Notes under the pieces: generated by a model
Told to the model about the DNA's origin: nothing
Database searches by the model: none
What the model saw: only the letters and a program-made list of their open reading frames with translations
Assembly: GCA_016283945.1 (NCBI GenBank)
Contig: JAEENW010000201.1
Span: forward strand, 1-7,330
From: Bacillota bacterium
GTDB taxonomy: Bacteria > Bacillota > Clostridia > Peptostreptococcales > Anaerovoracaceae
DNA length: 7,330 nucleotides
Reading direction: 5' to 3'
Position numbers and translations under genes: made by a program
In this document: one piece after another, positions 1-5,918 of the stretch
Position numbering within the stretch: position 1 is the first letter of the stretch
Layout of the letters: each line of letters opens with the position of its first letter

Positions 1-2
1 AC

Positions 3-368
3 GCGACCATGATGAAGATGAAGGGCCGCATAAGCCGCAAGGCCCGCGCGCTATACCGCTGGAGACTGAGAAAGGGCGCGGACTACGACAGGACAGCCCG
101 CGCGATGATACGCAAGTTCAACCGCAAGTTCTACGACATAGACGAGGAGAGCGAGTTCACCTGGAGCCGCTGGTTCTTCCCCGTGCTGACCAGCGCGGAG
201 GGGCTGAAGGAGCTCGACGCCTACCTGATCGAGTACATCCGCTATCTCTACAGCGGGCGCCACTACAAGGGCAACTACGCCGTCAGCTACGAGCACATCC
301 GGGAGCTCGGCTTCAGGAGCCTCGTTCACGAATACTACGAATACAGAAAGACCGGCGCCCCGCGCTGA
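3..368 (+). CDS. Probable reverse transcriptase, C-terminal part (5' end outside the window)
   Basis: The frame is open from base 3 to a TGA at 366-368. ATG codons lie at 9 and 12, but only eight bases precede them, so no ribosome binding site can be seen; the frame probably starts further left. The visible part, about 121 residues, begins with a very basic stretch (SRKARALYRWRLRKG). It continues with an aromatic-rich block (FNRKFYD, FTWSRWFFPV), then a helical segment with YIRYLYSGRH, and ends with GFRSLVHEYYEYRK. From memory of the family, this order of motifs matches the thumb and C-terminal tail of unclassified, non-intron-like reverse transcriptases of gut Firmicutes. The catalytic palm (YxDD) would lie upstream and is not visible, so this is a resemblance and not proof. 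An alternative is an intact small basic nucleic-acid-binding protein of 119 residues. The next gene begins 53 bases downstream on the same strand. Confidence 0.5.
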   Translation, partial: ATMMKMKGRISRKARALYRWRLRKGADYDRTARAMIRKFNRKFYDIDEESEFTWSRWFFPVLTSAEGLKELDAYLIEYIRYLYSGRHYKGNYAVSYEHIRELGFRSLVHEYYEYRKTGAPR

Positions 369-421
369 GCTTTGAGCGCCGCGCGCATGCCGGCCGCGGC
401 TGTGACCCTACGGAGGTACAT

Positions 422-1354
422 ATGGACGAAAAGGATATACAGGGAGCCCGTCCCTCGCTAAGGCCCATCGCTTCGGCGGCGGGCTGGTACGACGAGCTTC
501 GCGACGAGGGCCTTCGCGAGGAGAGCCGCAACGAGGGCTTCGTATGGACCATAGACATGGGAGGCACCGCGACACTGAAGCTCATCGGCTTCGCGGGCGT
601 CGACTACACGCTCAGGCTCAACTGCTCGCACGTCGGTCCGAGCATGTTCGGCGTCTACCGCGGCTCGCTCTCCATGGACGTGAAGGGCGACATAGGCGGA
701 GTCAAGCTCATGATGGCGCTGCTCGGCCTCCGTTCCGACGAGGACGTGAGCGGCTGGTTCCGCAACGACGCCTTCGTCATGAAGATCAAGCCCTACTCAA
801 AGGAGGACGAGGAGAGCTTCTTCGAATCCTTCGACCGCACCAGCGACGAGAGAGCCCAGAACGCTCCCGAGCCCACCGGAGATCCGGTGAAGGACGCCGC
901 CGCGCAGGCGGCCTACGAGGCGGCGAACGGCCTCGTGGACGCGATAACGGGTATGATAGGCAGCGAGCAGCAGACCGAGACCCTCAGGCCATACGAGGGC
1001 AAAAAGCCCATGGGCCTCTGGTACGACTGGGACTTCCACATGACCGAGGGCGACATGGGCATGTACCTGAAGCTGAACGGCGGAAACGGCCTGTTCTTCG
1101 CCAGCGGCAAGGGCGAGGTCGGCGCCTCCGGCAAGTCCAACGAGGGCAGCATGCGCGTCACGTCCTTCCTCGGGCAGAGATTCGAGGACCGCTACGACGA
1201 GCCCATAGACTCGCCCTTCCCCTACACCGTGCGCCTGTACCCCGACGCCTCGGTGCTCTTCACGCTCTACAACGCAAAGGGAGGCGGCGTGAGCGTCGCC
1301 TGGGCAGGCCGCGTCACATCCATACCCGTGGAGCAGACGCAGCTCGTGAGATGA
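422..1354 (+). CDS. Unrecognised 310-residue protein, likely beta-rich, two-part
   Basis: I do not recognise this protein. The start is well supported: GGAGG at 412-416 lies five bases before the ATG. There is no signal peptide and no convincing membrane span, so it is probably cytoplasmic. The N-terminal part (about 38-125) alternates hydrophobic and polar residues around glycines, as in a beta-sheet domain. A charged, Ala/Glu-rich helical or linker segment follows (about 126-192, including DAAAQAAYEAANG). A second glycine-rich, beta-like part (about 198-303) contains YDWDFHMTEGD, LKLNGGNGLFFASGKGE and VAWAGRV. The two outer parts have loosely similar patterns, which may mean an internal duplication; this is weak. 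No metal-binding, nucleotide-binding or catalytic motif stands out. It follows the reverse-transcriptase-like frame by 53 bases, a gap containing only a 6-bp GC hairpin (378-383 with 395-400) without a T tract, so co-transcription is plausible. Base composition and codon use resemble the neighbours. Confidence 0.8.
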   Translation: MDEKDIQGARPSLRPIASAAGWYDELRDEGLREESRNEGFVWTIDMGGTATLKLIGFAGVDYTLRLNCSHVGPSMFGVYRGSLSMDVKGDIGGVKLMMALLGLRSDEDVSGWFRNDAFVMKIKPYSKEDEESFFESFDRTSDERAQNAPEPTGDPVKDAAAQAAYEAANGLVDAITGMIGSEQQTETLRPYEGKKPMGLWYDWDFHMTEGDMGMYLKLNGGNGLFFASGKGEVGASGKSNEGSMRVTSFLGQRFEDRYDEPIDSPFPYTVRLYPDASVLFTLYNAKGGGVSVAWAGRVTSIPVEQTQLVR

Positions 1355-1401
1355 GCCGCCCGGCGGGCGGCCGGAGCCTCCGACGCTGAATTCGGTCGGA
1401 G
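1355..1401 (+). other. Two adjacent GC-rich inverted repeats after the unrecognised gene
   Basis: Directly after the TGA of the 310-residue gene comes a perfect 7-bp stem (GCCGCCC 1355-1361 with GGGCGGC 1365-1371, three-base loop). A second perfect 7-bp stem follows (CTCCGAC 1378-1384 with GTCGGAG 1395-1401, ten-base loop). Neither is followed by a run of T, so a classical intrinsic terminator is not supported. They could slow transcription or protect the mRNA 3' end, or be chance pairing in GC-rich DNA. Beyond them (1402-1473) an AT-richer patch TTTAAT at 1440-1445 could be a -10 element for the nucleotidase gene, but I find no good -35 box. Confidence 0.3.
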
Positions 1402-1473
1402 CCCGGGCAGAGCGGCGCGCGTTCCGGCGCCCAAAAGCATTTAATACCCCCTACCATCACAGAGGAGAACAAC

Positions 1474-2937
1474 ATGGACGACATCACCAAGCTCACGATC
1501 CTTCACTCCAACGACATGCACGGGGACTTCCTCCCTAAGGAAAAGGACGGGAAGAAGACCGGCGGGCTCGCGCTGCTTTCGGGCTACGTGAGCGAGCAGC
1601 GGGCCAGCAGGGATAACGTGCTCTACATGATCGCGGGCGACATGTTCCGCGGCTCGATAATCGACTCCGAGTATCACGGCCTCTCGACCATAGACCTCAT
1701 CAACAACCTCCGGCCCGACGTCGTGAGCCTCGGCAACCACGAGGTGGACTACGGGCTCGCGCATCTGCTCTTCCTCGAGAAGTGCGCGCGCTTCCCCATA
1801 GTCAACGCGGACCTCTTCGTGACCATGAACAACGCCAGGCTCTTCACCCCCTACATCAACCTCGAGCTCGGCGGCATGCGCATACTGGTCATAGGCATAC
1901 TCACCGGCGAGGTGCTCTCCTCTACCCGCTCCGAGAGCATCATCGGAAGCTATATCGACATCAAGGAGGCGGCGCGCGAGATAGGCATCATCTGCGACAA
2001 CTACCGCACCGTGAACACCGACATGACCGTGCTGCTCACGCACGTGGGCTTCGAGGTAGACAAGCAGCTCGCAGCCGCCCTCGACCCGGACTACGGCGTG
2101 AACGTCATCATAGGCGGCCACTCGCACACCTTCATAGACGAGCCCGCGGTCGTGAACGGCATACCCATAGTCCAGGCAGGCACCGGCACCTCGATCATAG
2201 GCCGGATAGACCTGCAGTACGACCGCGCGAACAAGAAGATCGTCGACTTCAAGTGGAAGGCGGTCCCGATCGACGAGACCACGTCGAAGGAGGATCCCGT
2301 CATGCAGGAGCTCCTGGACAGCTACCGCACCGAGACCGACCGCAAGTACAAGAGGGTCGTCACCCGCTGGGCGAGGAAGCTCACCCACCCCTCGCGCGAG
2401 CAGGAGACCGAGATGGGCAACCTCTACGCTGACGCGATGGCCTGGGAGGCGAGCTACGACATCATGCTCTTCGGCTCCGGCTCCATCAGGAAGAAGGAGC
2501 TCGGCCCCATCATCGAGTATCAGGACATGCTGGAGAACACGCCCTTCGACGACTGCGTGTGGATGCTGGAGGTCACCGGCGCCCAGTGGCGCAGGATAGT
2601 GCAGCATCTCATGCGCGACGACGCCTGGATAGGCGAGACCGAGTTCTACCAGGTCTCCGAGGGCGTGAGGATCAAATACAACAGGACGACTAAGCAGATC
2701 GAGGAGCTCAAGTTCCGCGGCGAGGACGTCACGGACGACATGAGGCTCAAGATCGCGGTCCAGAACTATCACTACAAGAACTTCGACGAGTTCTTCGGGG
2801 TCCCGCTCGAGGAGCTCAAGGCCAACATGAGGCCGCGCGTGGTAGTGACCTCCGTGAACAACATAGTCGAGGAGTTCTTCGCGACCCACGACGGGCTCGA
2901 TGCCCACGTCGAGGGCAGGATCGAGGTAGTCGATTGA
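1474..2937 (+). CDS. Cytoplasmic 5'-nucleotidase / bifunctional metallophosphatase (UshA/YunD type)
   Basis: A two-domain metallophosphoesterase of 487 residues, the usual family size, expected to hydrolyse nucleoside monophosphates or related phosphoesters with two metal ions. The N-terminal calcineurin-like domain carries the full metal-ligand set: NDMHG (13-17, D14 and H16), GD (55-56), GNHE (87-90, N88 and H89), H190 in LLTH, and GGHSH (214-218). The C-terminal substrate domain (about 290-480) has MGNLYADAMAW (314-324), GSGSIR (334-339), TPFDD (356-360) and QVSEGVRIKY (393-402). The usual Asn of the N-x-G-x-I-R motif is Gly334 here, which I believe is common in this Firmicutes subfamily. 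No signal peptide or cell-wall anchor is present, so it acts in the cytosol, unlike secreted UshA; the job is likely nucleotide salvage or clean-up. AGAGGAG at 1461-1467 sits six bases before the ATG. It is transcribed convergently with the M20 gene and ends before a strong terminator. Confidence 0.93.
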   Translation: MDDITKLTILHSNDMHGDFLPKEKDGKKTGGLALLSGYVSEQRASRDNVLYMIAGDMFRGSIIDSEYHGLSTIDLINNLRPDVVSLGNHEVDYGLAHLLFLEKCARFPIVNADLFVTMNNARLFTPYINLELGGMRILVIGILTGEVLSSTRSESIIGSYIDIKEAAREIGIICDNYRTVNTDMTVLLTHVGFEVDKQLAAALDPDYGVNVIIGGHSHTFIDEPAVVNGIPIVQAGTGTSIIGRIDLQYDRANKKIVDFKWKAVPIDETTSKEDPVMQELLDSYRTETDRKYKRVVTRWARKLTHPSREQETEMGNLYADAMAWEASYDIMLFGSGSIRKKELGPIIEYQDMLENTPFDDCVWMLEVTGAQWRRIVQHLMRDDAWIGETEFYQVSEGVRIKYNRTTKQIEELKFRGEDVTDDMRLKIAVQNYHYKNFDEFFGVPLEELKANMRPRVVVTSVNNIVEEFFATHDGLDAHVEGRIEVVD

Positions 2938-2980
2938 GCGGTGCGGAGCTGGATTCTGAAGCGAATATTAAAGTCGATAA

Positions 2981-3018
2981 AAGAGCGCGGCTCCCCTTAA
3001 GGAGCCGCGCTCTTGTTT
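2981..3018. terminator. Bidirectional rho-independent terminator
   Basis: A perfect 14-bp inverted repeat (2981-2994 with 3001-3014) encloses the six-base loop CCTTAA. On the + strand it is followed by GTTTT; on the - strand the tail reads TTTTAT (bases 2980-2975 complemented), so both strands have a short U tract. It lies between the stop codons of the convergent nucleotidase (+, ends 2937) and M20 amidohydrolase (-, ends 3043). The obvious role is to end both transcripts and keep each from reading antisense into the other. Confidence 0.9.
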
Positions 3019-3042
3019 TGCGATGACGCTGATTGCCCGGCG

Positions 3043-4218
3043 CTACGCCTGCCCGCTCGCCTTGAGGTAGACCGCGAGCTCGCACTCGAGCGCTATGTCC
3101 AGCATGCGCTCGTCGAGCATGAAGTCCTTGCTGTGCGCGGGGAAGTGGGTCCTGGGATCGTCCGGATCCGCGCCGCCCACGCTGAAGAAGGCGCTCGGCT
3201 TCTCGAGGGAATAGTAGGCGAAGTCCTCTGCGCCGAGCCCCGGCTCGGTGGTCACGACCTCGTAGCCGAGTTCGGTGATCGCGGATCTGACGAGAGCCAC
3301 AGGCTCTTCGTCGTTGATGTTCGCGGGGTAGCCGATCATCTCGGAGAACTCGCACTCGGCGCCCCAGCTCTCCGCGATCGCGGTCGATATGGCCTTTATG
3401 TTGTCGAGGATCTTGCGGATGTCACCGTTGTCGAGCACGCGGATGTTGCCGCCGAGCACGGCGTCGCCCGGGATGACGTTCGGGTACTTGCCGCTGTGGA
3501 TGTAGGAGACGGTGACGGTCGCCGCGTGGAGCGGGGCGATCTTCTCGCTCTTGACCTGGTTGACCGCGGAGGCGATCATGCAGGCGATTGGAACGGGGTT
3601 GACGGACCTGCTCGGGTCGGAGCCGTGGCCGCCCTTGCCGATGACCTTGACCTCGTAGGTCCCGACGGCGGCGGAGACCGGGCCGGCGTTGACTACGGCC
3701 TTGCCGAGGTCCTGCCCGGAGGAGCTGTGCATTCCGAAGATCACGTCCACGCCCTCGAGCGCGCCGTCCGCGACGAGCTGCTTGGCGCCGCCGGGGATCT
3801 TCTCCTCAGCCGCCTGGAATATGAACTTGACGGTGCCCTTCACGAGCTCGGGATGGGCCTTGAGGACCGCCGCGAGGGACATGAGGGTCGCGTTGTGGGT
3901 GTCGTGGCCGCAGGCGTGCATGACACCGTCAACGGTGCTCTTATAAGGGAGATCGTTGTCCTCCTGCACCGGAAGCGCGTCGATGTCCGCCCTGAATGCG
4001 ATGCAGGGACCGGGCTCGCTGCCCTTGAGCACTCCGACGACCGAGGTCCCGGTGATGCCCTCCTGCATGGGGATCCCCAGCGCCGTGAGGTTCTCCTTGA
4101 TCCAGGCTGAGGTCTTGTACTCCTCAAAGCTGAGCTCGGGGTTCATGTGAAGAAAATGTCTGCGCTCGCGGATCGCGTCCTTCTGCTCCGCGGCGAGCTT
4201 CCTGACCAGTTCTTTCAT
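3043..4218 (-). CDS. M20D-family amidohydrolase / peptidase
   Basis: A 391-residue cytosolic metal-dependent amidohydrolase of the family holding hippurate hydrolases, N-acyl-amino-acid amidohydrolases and IAA-amino-acid hydrolases; the length is typical. Motifs in order: HMNPELSFEE (24-33), FRADIDALP (75-83), HACGHDTH (101-108), AAEE (136-139), GMH (162-164), GKGGHGSDP (194-202), GAEDFA (329-334) and HFPAHS (358-363). The expected binuclear metal ligands of M20D are all present (C103, H105, E139, H164, H362), as is the general base E138, so it should be active. The small lid/dimerisation domain runs roughly 180-295. After H164 the sequence is SSSGQDLGK, without the usual proline-containing loop, which may alter the substrate pocket. 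The acyl or peptide substrate cannot be read from the sequence. The start is set by AGGAGG (bases 4228-4233 complemented), nine bases before the ATG. It is a single-gene unit: its own promoter candidate lies upstream and the shared terminator downstream. Confidence 0.93.
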   Translation of the reverse strand: MKELVRKLAAEQKDAIRERRHFLHMNPELSFEEYKTSAWIKENLTALGIPMQEGITGTSVVGVLKGSEPGPCIAFRADIDALPVQEDNDLPYKSTVDGVMHACGHDTHNATLMSLAAVLKAHPELVKGTVKFIFQAAEEKIPGGAKQLVADGALEGVDVIFGMHSSSGQDLGKAVVNAGPVSAAVGTYEVKVIGKGGHGSDPSRSVNPVPIACMIASAVNQVKSEKIAPLHAATVTVSYIHSGKYPNVIPGDAVLGGNIRVLDNGDIRKILDNIKAISTAIAESWGAECEFSEMIGYPANINDEEPVALVRSAITELGYEVVTTEPGLGAEDFAYYSLEKPSAFFSVGGADPDDPRTHFPAHSKDFMLDERMLDIALECELAVYLKASGQA

Positions 4219-4275
4219 GGCTTTCTGCCTCCTGAAAACGATATAGATACGCGGTTTCTATAGACTTCATCGAAC

Positions 4276-4304
4276 ATTATATAGGGACTGCCCGCCGAAC
4301 GCAA
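4276..4304 (-). promoter_or_regulatory. Candidate sigma-A promoter for the M20 amidohydrolase
   Basis: On the minus strand a perfect TATAAT (bases 4281-4276) is preceded, after 17 bases, by TTGCGT (4304-4299), which keeps the TTG of the -35 consensus. Transcription would start near 4269, giving a leader of about 50 bases before the ATG at 4218. The patch is distinctly AT-rich compared with its surroundings. The -10 is strong and the -35 weak. Confidence 0.5.
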
Positions 4305-4338
4305 CAAGACCCGCGCGAATGAAGCCCCGCAGGGAGCA

Positions 4339-4408
4339 GGCAGCACCTGGCTGGATGTGATTCAGCGGGTGCGGACAGCTTCCCGAGAGGGGTCCGCCGG
4401 GCGCTGCC
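4339..4408 (+). other. Candidate structured RNA element (three-way junction) in the divergent intergenic region
   Basis: Read on the + strand, these 70 bases fold by eye into a compact three-way junction. The closing stem is GGCAGC (4339-4344) with GCTGCC (4403-4408). Arm 2 is ACC/GGT (4345-4347 with 4368-4370) followed by GCTGGA/TTCAGC (4350-4355 with 4361-4366, one G-U pair). Arm 3 is GCGGAC/GTCCGC (4371-4376 with 4392-4397), a five-base bulge, and CCC/GGG capped by a GAGA tetraloop (4385-4388). The junction has no unpaired bases between the closing stem and arm 2 or between arms 2 and 3, and five (4398-4402) before the stem closes. The GNRA loop and the G-U pair favour the + strand. I see no clear promoter for it, no T tract after it, and no match to a known riboswitch. 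Chance folding of GC-rich DNA remains possible. Confidence 0.25.
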
Positions 4409-4421
4409 GTATTGTAAATAT

Positions 4422-4450
4422 TTGACATTTCTTAGGCGGCGTTTTATCAT
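4422..4450 (+). promoter_or_regulatory. Sigma-A promoter for the prepilin peptidase-like gene
   Basis: A perfect -35 box TTGACA (4422-4427) and a -10 box TATCAT (4445-4450, one mismatch to TATAAT) are separated by the optimal 17 bases. Transcription would start near 4457, about 22 bases before the ATG at 4479. The TTG of the -35 box is also in frame with the gene and could be mistaken for a start codon. Confidence 0.7.
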
Positions 4451-4464
4451 CAAAGCGATAGCGG

Positions 4465-4470
4465 AAAGGT
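4465..4470 (+). promoter_or_regulatory. Ribosome binding site that decides the start of the prepilin peptidase-like gene
   Basis: AAAGGT lies eight bases before the ATG at 4479 and inside the predicted transcript. The in-frame TTG at 4422 has no comparable site and lies in the -35 box, so 4479 is the better start. Confidence 0.6.
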
Positions 4471-4478
4471 CGGCACAC

Positions 4479-5177
4479 ATGATCGATATACTAACGACTC
4501 TTCCGGATCCAGGTCCGGGATCCTTTACGGCGCTCATCCGGGAGCTGCTCCCGGCGCTGAGCGCCGCGTTTCCCCTGGCGCTGCGCGCGCTGCCCGCCTC
4601 GTGGTTCCGCGATCTTGACGAGCCCGACCGGCTTCAGGGAAGGCTCTTCGACCCCGCCCCGGAGACCTGCGTACTTCTCTTCGCGCTATGCGCCGCCCTC
4701 TGCCTGCAGTTCAGGGCGGATGCGCTCCGGACTTCAGCGCCCCCATGTTCCGCCCTTCCGTCAGCATCGCTTCCGGTCCTTCTCGCGATCGCCGCGGGGG
4801 ACGCCAAATACCGCGTCATCTCCGATCAGCTCCTCGCGTTGCTCTGCGCTCTCGCCCTGCCCGGAGCGTTGCTCTCGGAGGAGCCCCTCATCCGCGCGCT
4901 CCTCTCGCTCTCGTTTCCGCTGCTATGGCTCGCCTGCGCCCTCGCCTCGGAGCTGCTCGGCGGAGAGATCTCCGTCGGCTTCGGAGACGCCAAGCTGCTC
5001 TTCGCCTCCTCGCTGCTCGCAGGACCGGGAAAGGCTCTCGCGTCGCTCGTGCCCGCGAGCCTCGCCTGCGGCGCCTTCGCCTCAGCCCTTCTCGCCTCCG
5101 GCAAAGCGTCAAAAAAGGATCCGATAGCGCTCGGACCCTTTCTGGTATTCGGTATCATTCTCGTCTGCGCGGCGTGA
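4479..5177 (+). CDS. Type IV prepilin peptidase-like membrane protein (A24 family)
   Basis: From the ATG at 4479 the protein has 232 residues, very rich in Leu and Ala, with about six hydrophobic spans (roughly 62-78, 94-106, 117-131, 137-156, 172-200, 216-232). Two motifs identify the A24 aspartyl protease domain. The first is GDAKYRVISD (107-116), where D108 stands six residues before Ile114 as in the D-x5-I-P motif, though Ser replaces Pro. The second is GFGDAKLLFASSLLAG (167-182), with catalytic D170 in GxGD. LGPFLVFG near the C terminus matches the family's usual last helix. Such enzymes cleave the leader of type IV pilin-like proteins at the inner membrane. The N-terminal methyltransferase domain with paired CxxC motifs is missing; residues 1-60 are a different, soluble-looking segment. 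Full prepilin peptidases are longer, and the short CpaA/TadV type is closer in layout. It stands alone under its own promoter with no pilin or secretion gene in view. It ends 12 bases before the convergent trmB stop. Confidence 0.75.
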   Translation: MIDILTTLPDPGPGSFTALIRELLPALSAAFPLALRALPASWFRDLDEPDRLQGRLFDPAPETCVLLFALCAALCLQFRADALRTSAPPCSALPSASLPVLLAIAAGDAKYRVISDQLLALLCALALPGALLSEEPLIRALLSLSFPLLWLACALASELLGGEISVGFGDAKLLFASSLLAGPGKALASLVPASLACGAFASALLASGKASKKDPIALGPFLVFGIILVCAA

Positions 5178-5189
5178 GTGCCACGGGTA

Positions 5190-5897
5190 TCAGATTATCA
5201 CCCTCACGTAATTGATGCTCTTCCCCTGCTCCGAGAACTTTGCCTCGTACTCGGTCAGGACGTTCTCCGCTGCCCACTCCGAGGCGTGCAGGTCTCTGGT
5301 GAGGCGCTCGGGGACCATCCCCACTGCCTCCATCTCCCCGAGCGTGAAGTCGAAGAGCATGTCGTTGTCGGTCTTGAAGGCGATGAAGCCGCCGGGCCTC
5401 ACTATGTCCCTGTAGGCCTCGAGCTTGGCGCGGTAGGTGAGGCGCCTTCCGCCGTGCTTGTCCTTGGGCCAGGGATCGCTGAAGTTCAGGTAGATCCCGT
5501 CGAGCTCTCCGTCCGCGAAGAAGTCGCGCGCCTCGTAGATGTACTGCGGCAGCACGCGGAGATTCCGGATATCGGACTTCGCCGCCTTCTGCAGTATGCG
5601 CGGATAGATGTGGTAGCCGCCCTCGCAGGCGATGAAGAGGTCCACGGGGCGCGAGAGCGCGGTGTCGCAGATGAAGCGGCCCTTGCCGCTGCCGATCTCG
5701 AGGAAGAGCCCGGCGCTCTGGGCGCCGAGATCCGCGGCGCCGTCAGTCCCCGCGACGGCTCCGCCGCCGGCGCCTTCCGGCACTCCTTCCGCGAACTTCT
5801 CTCTCCAGCGGCCTCTGAGCTCCTTGCCCTCCTCCGCGAGGTAGGGCGCGCCCTCCTCGAGCAGCCTCGGCCTGTTTCTAAGTCCTCTCTGTCTCAT
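5190..5897 (-). CDS. trmB: tRNA (guanine-N7-)-methyltransferase TrmB
   Basis: A 235-residue SAM-dependent methyltransferase that makes m7G at position 46 in the variable loop of tRNAs. The SAM-binding motif I is LFLEIGSGKGRFI (64-76). CEGG (91-94) ends strand 2 with an acidic residue, NFSDPWPKDKH (138-148) followed by RRLT (151-154) is the family signature, FKTDND (174-179) lies on a later strand, and LTEYEAKF (214-221) is the C-terminal substrate motif. All expected family residues appear present. Odd: a Gly/Ala-rich insertion of about 25 residues (about 38-62) separates the N-terminal segment from motif I, where most TrmB proteins have only a short link. The start has GGGAGGA directly upstream (bases 5901-5907 complemented), only about four bases from the ATG. 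It follows ecfT by 21 bases and is probably the last gene of the ecfA2-ecfT-trmB transcript. Confidence 0.95.
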   Translation of the reverse strand: MRQRGLRNRPRLLEEGAPYLAEEGKELRGRWREKFAEGVPEGAGGGAVAGTDGAADLGAQSAGLFLEIGSGKGRFICDTALSRPVDLFIACEGGYHIYPRILQKAAKSDIRNLRVLPQYIYEARDFFADGELDGIYLNFSDPWPKDKHGGRRLTYRAKLEAYRDIVRPGGFIAFKTDNDMLFDFTLGEMEAVGMVPERLTRDLHASEWAAENVLTEYEAKFSEQGKSINYVRVII

Positions 5898-5918
5898 ATA
5901 TCCTCCCGGAGCGGTCCC

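Noticed and set aside
3..1354. A diversity-generating retroelement (RT plus variable target protein).
   Set aside because: No template/variable repeat pair is visible in the window, and the downstream protein lacks C-type lectin-like motifs near its C terminus.
1441..2907. A 488-codon open frame antisense to the nucleotidase gene, spanning nearly all of it.
   Set aside because: The sense gene has all family motifs. The antisense frame is open because the sense gene avoids TTA, CTA and TCA codons in GC-rich DNA, and its translation is low-complexity with no family signal.
3013..4110. A 365-codon + strand open frame across the M20 gene.
   Set aside because: It is a shadow of the well-supported minus-strand amidohydrolase, begins inside the terminator region and has no ribosome binding site or recognisable product.
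4345..4375. Resemblance to the 3' arm of a TPP riboswitch (ACCTGG-CTGGAT...CAGCG).
   Set aside because: The essential CTGAGA pyrimidine-binding segment and its arm are missing upstream, the 3' GGGAA is absent, and the element lies upstream of the promoter and not in a leader.
4339..4408. A tRNA gene, suggested by about 70 bases with several stems.
   Set aside because: There is no TpsiC arm or GTTCGA-like loop, no anticodon arm of the right size and no CCA-type end.
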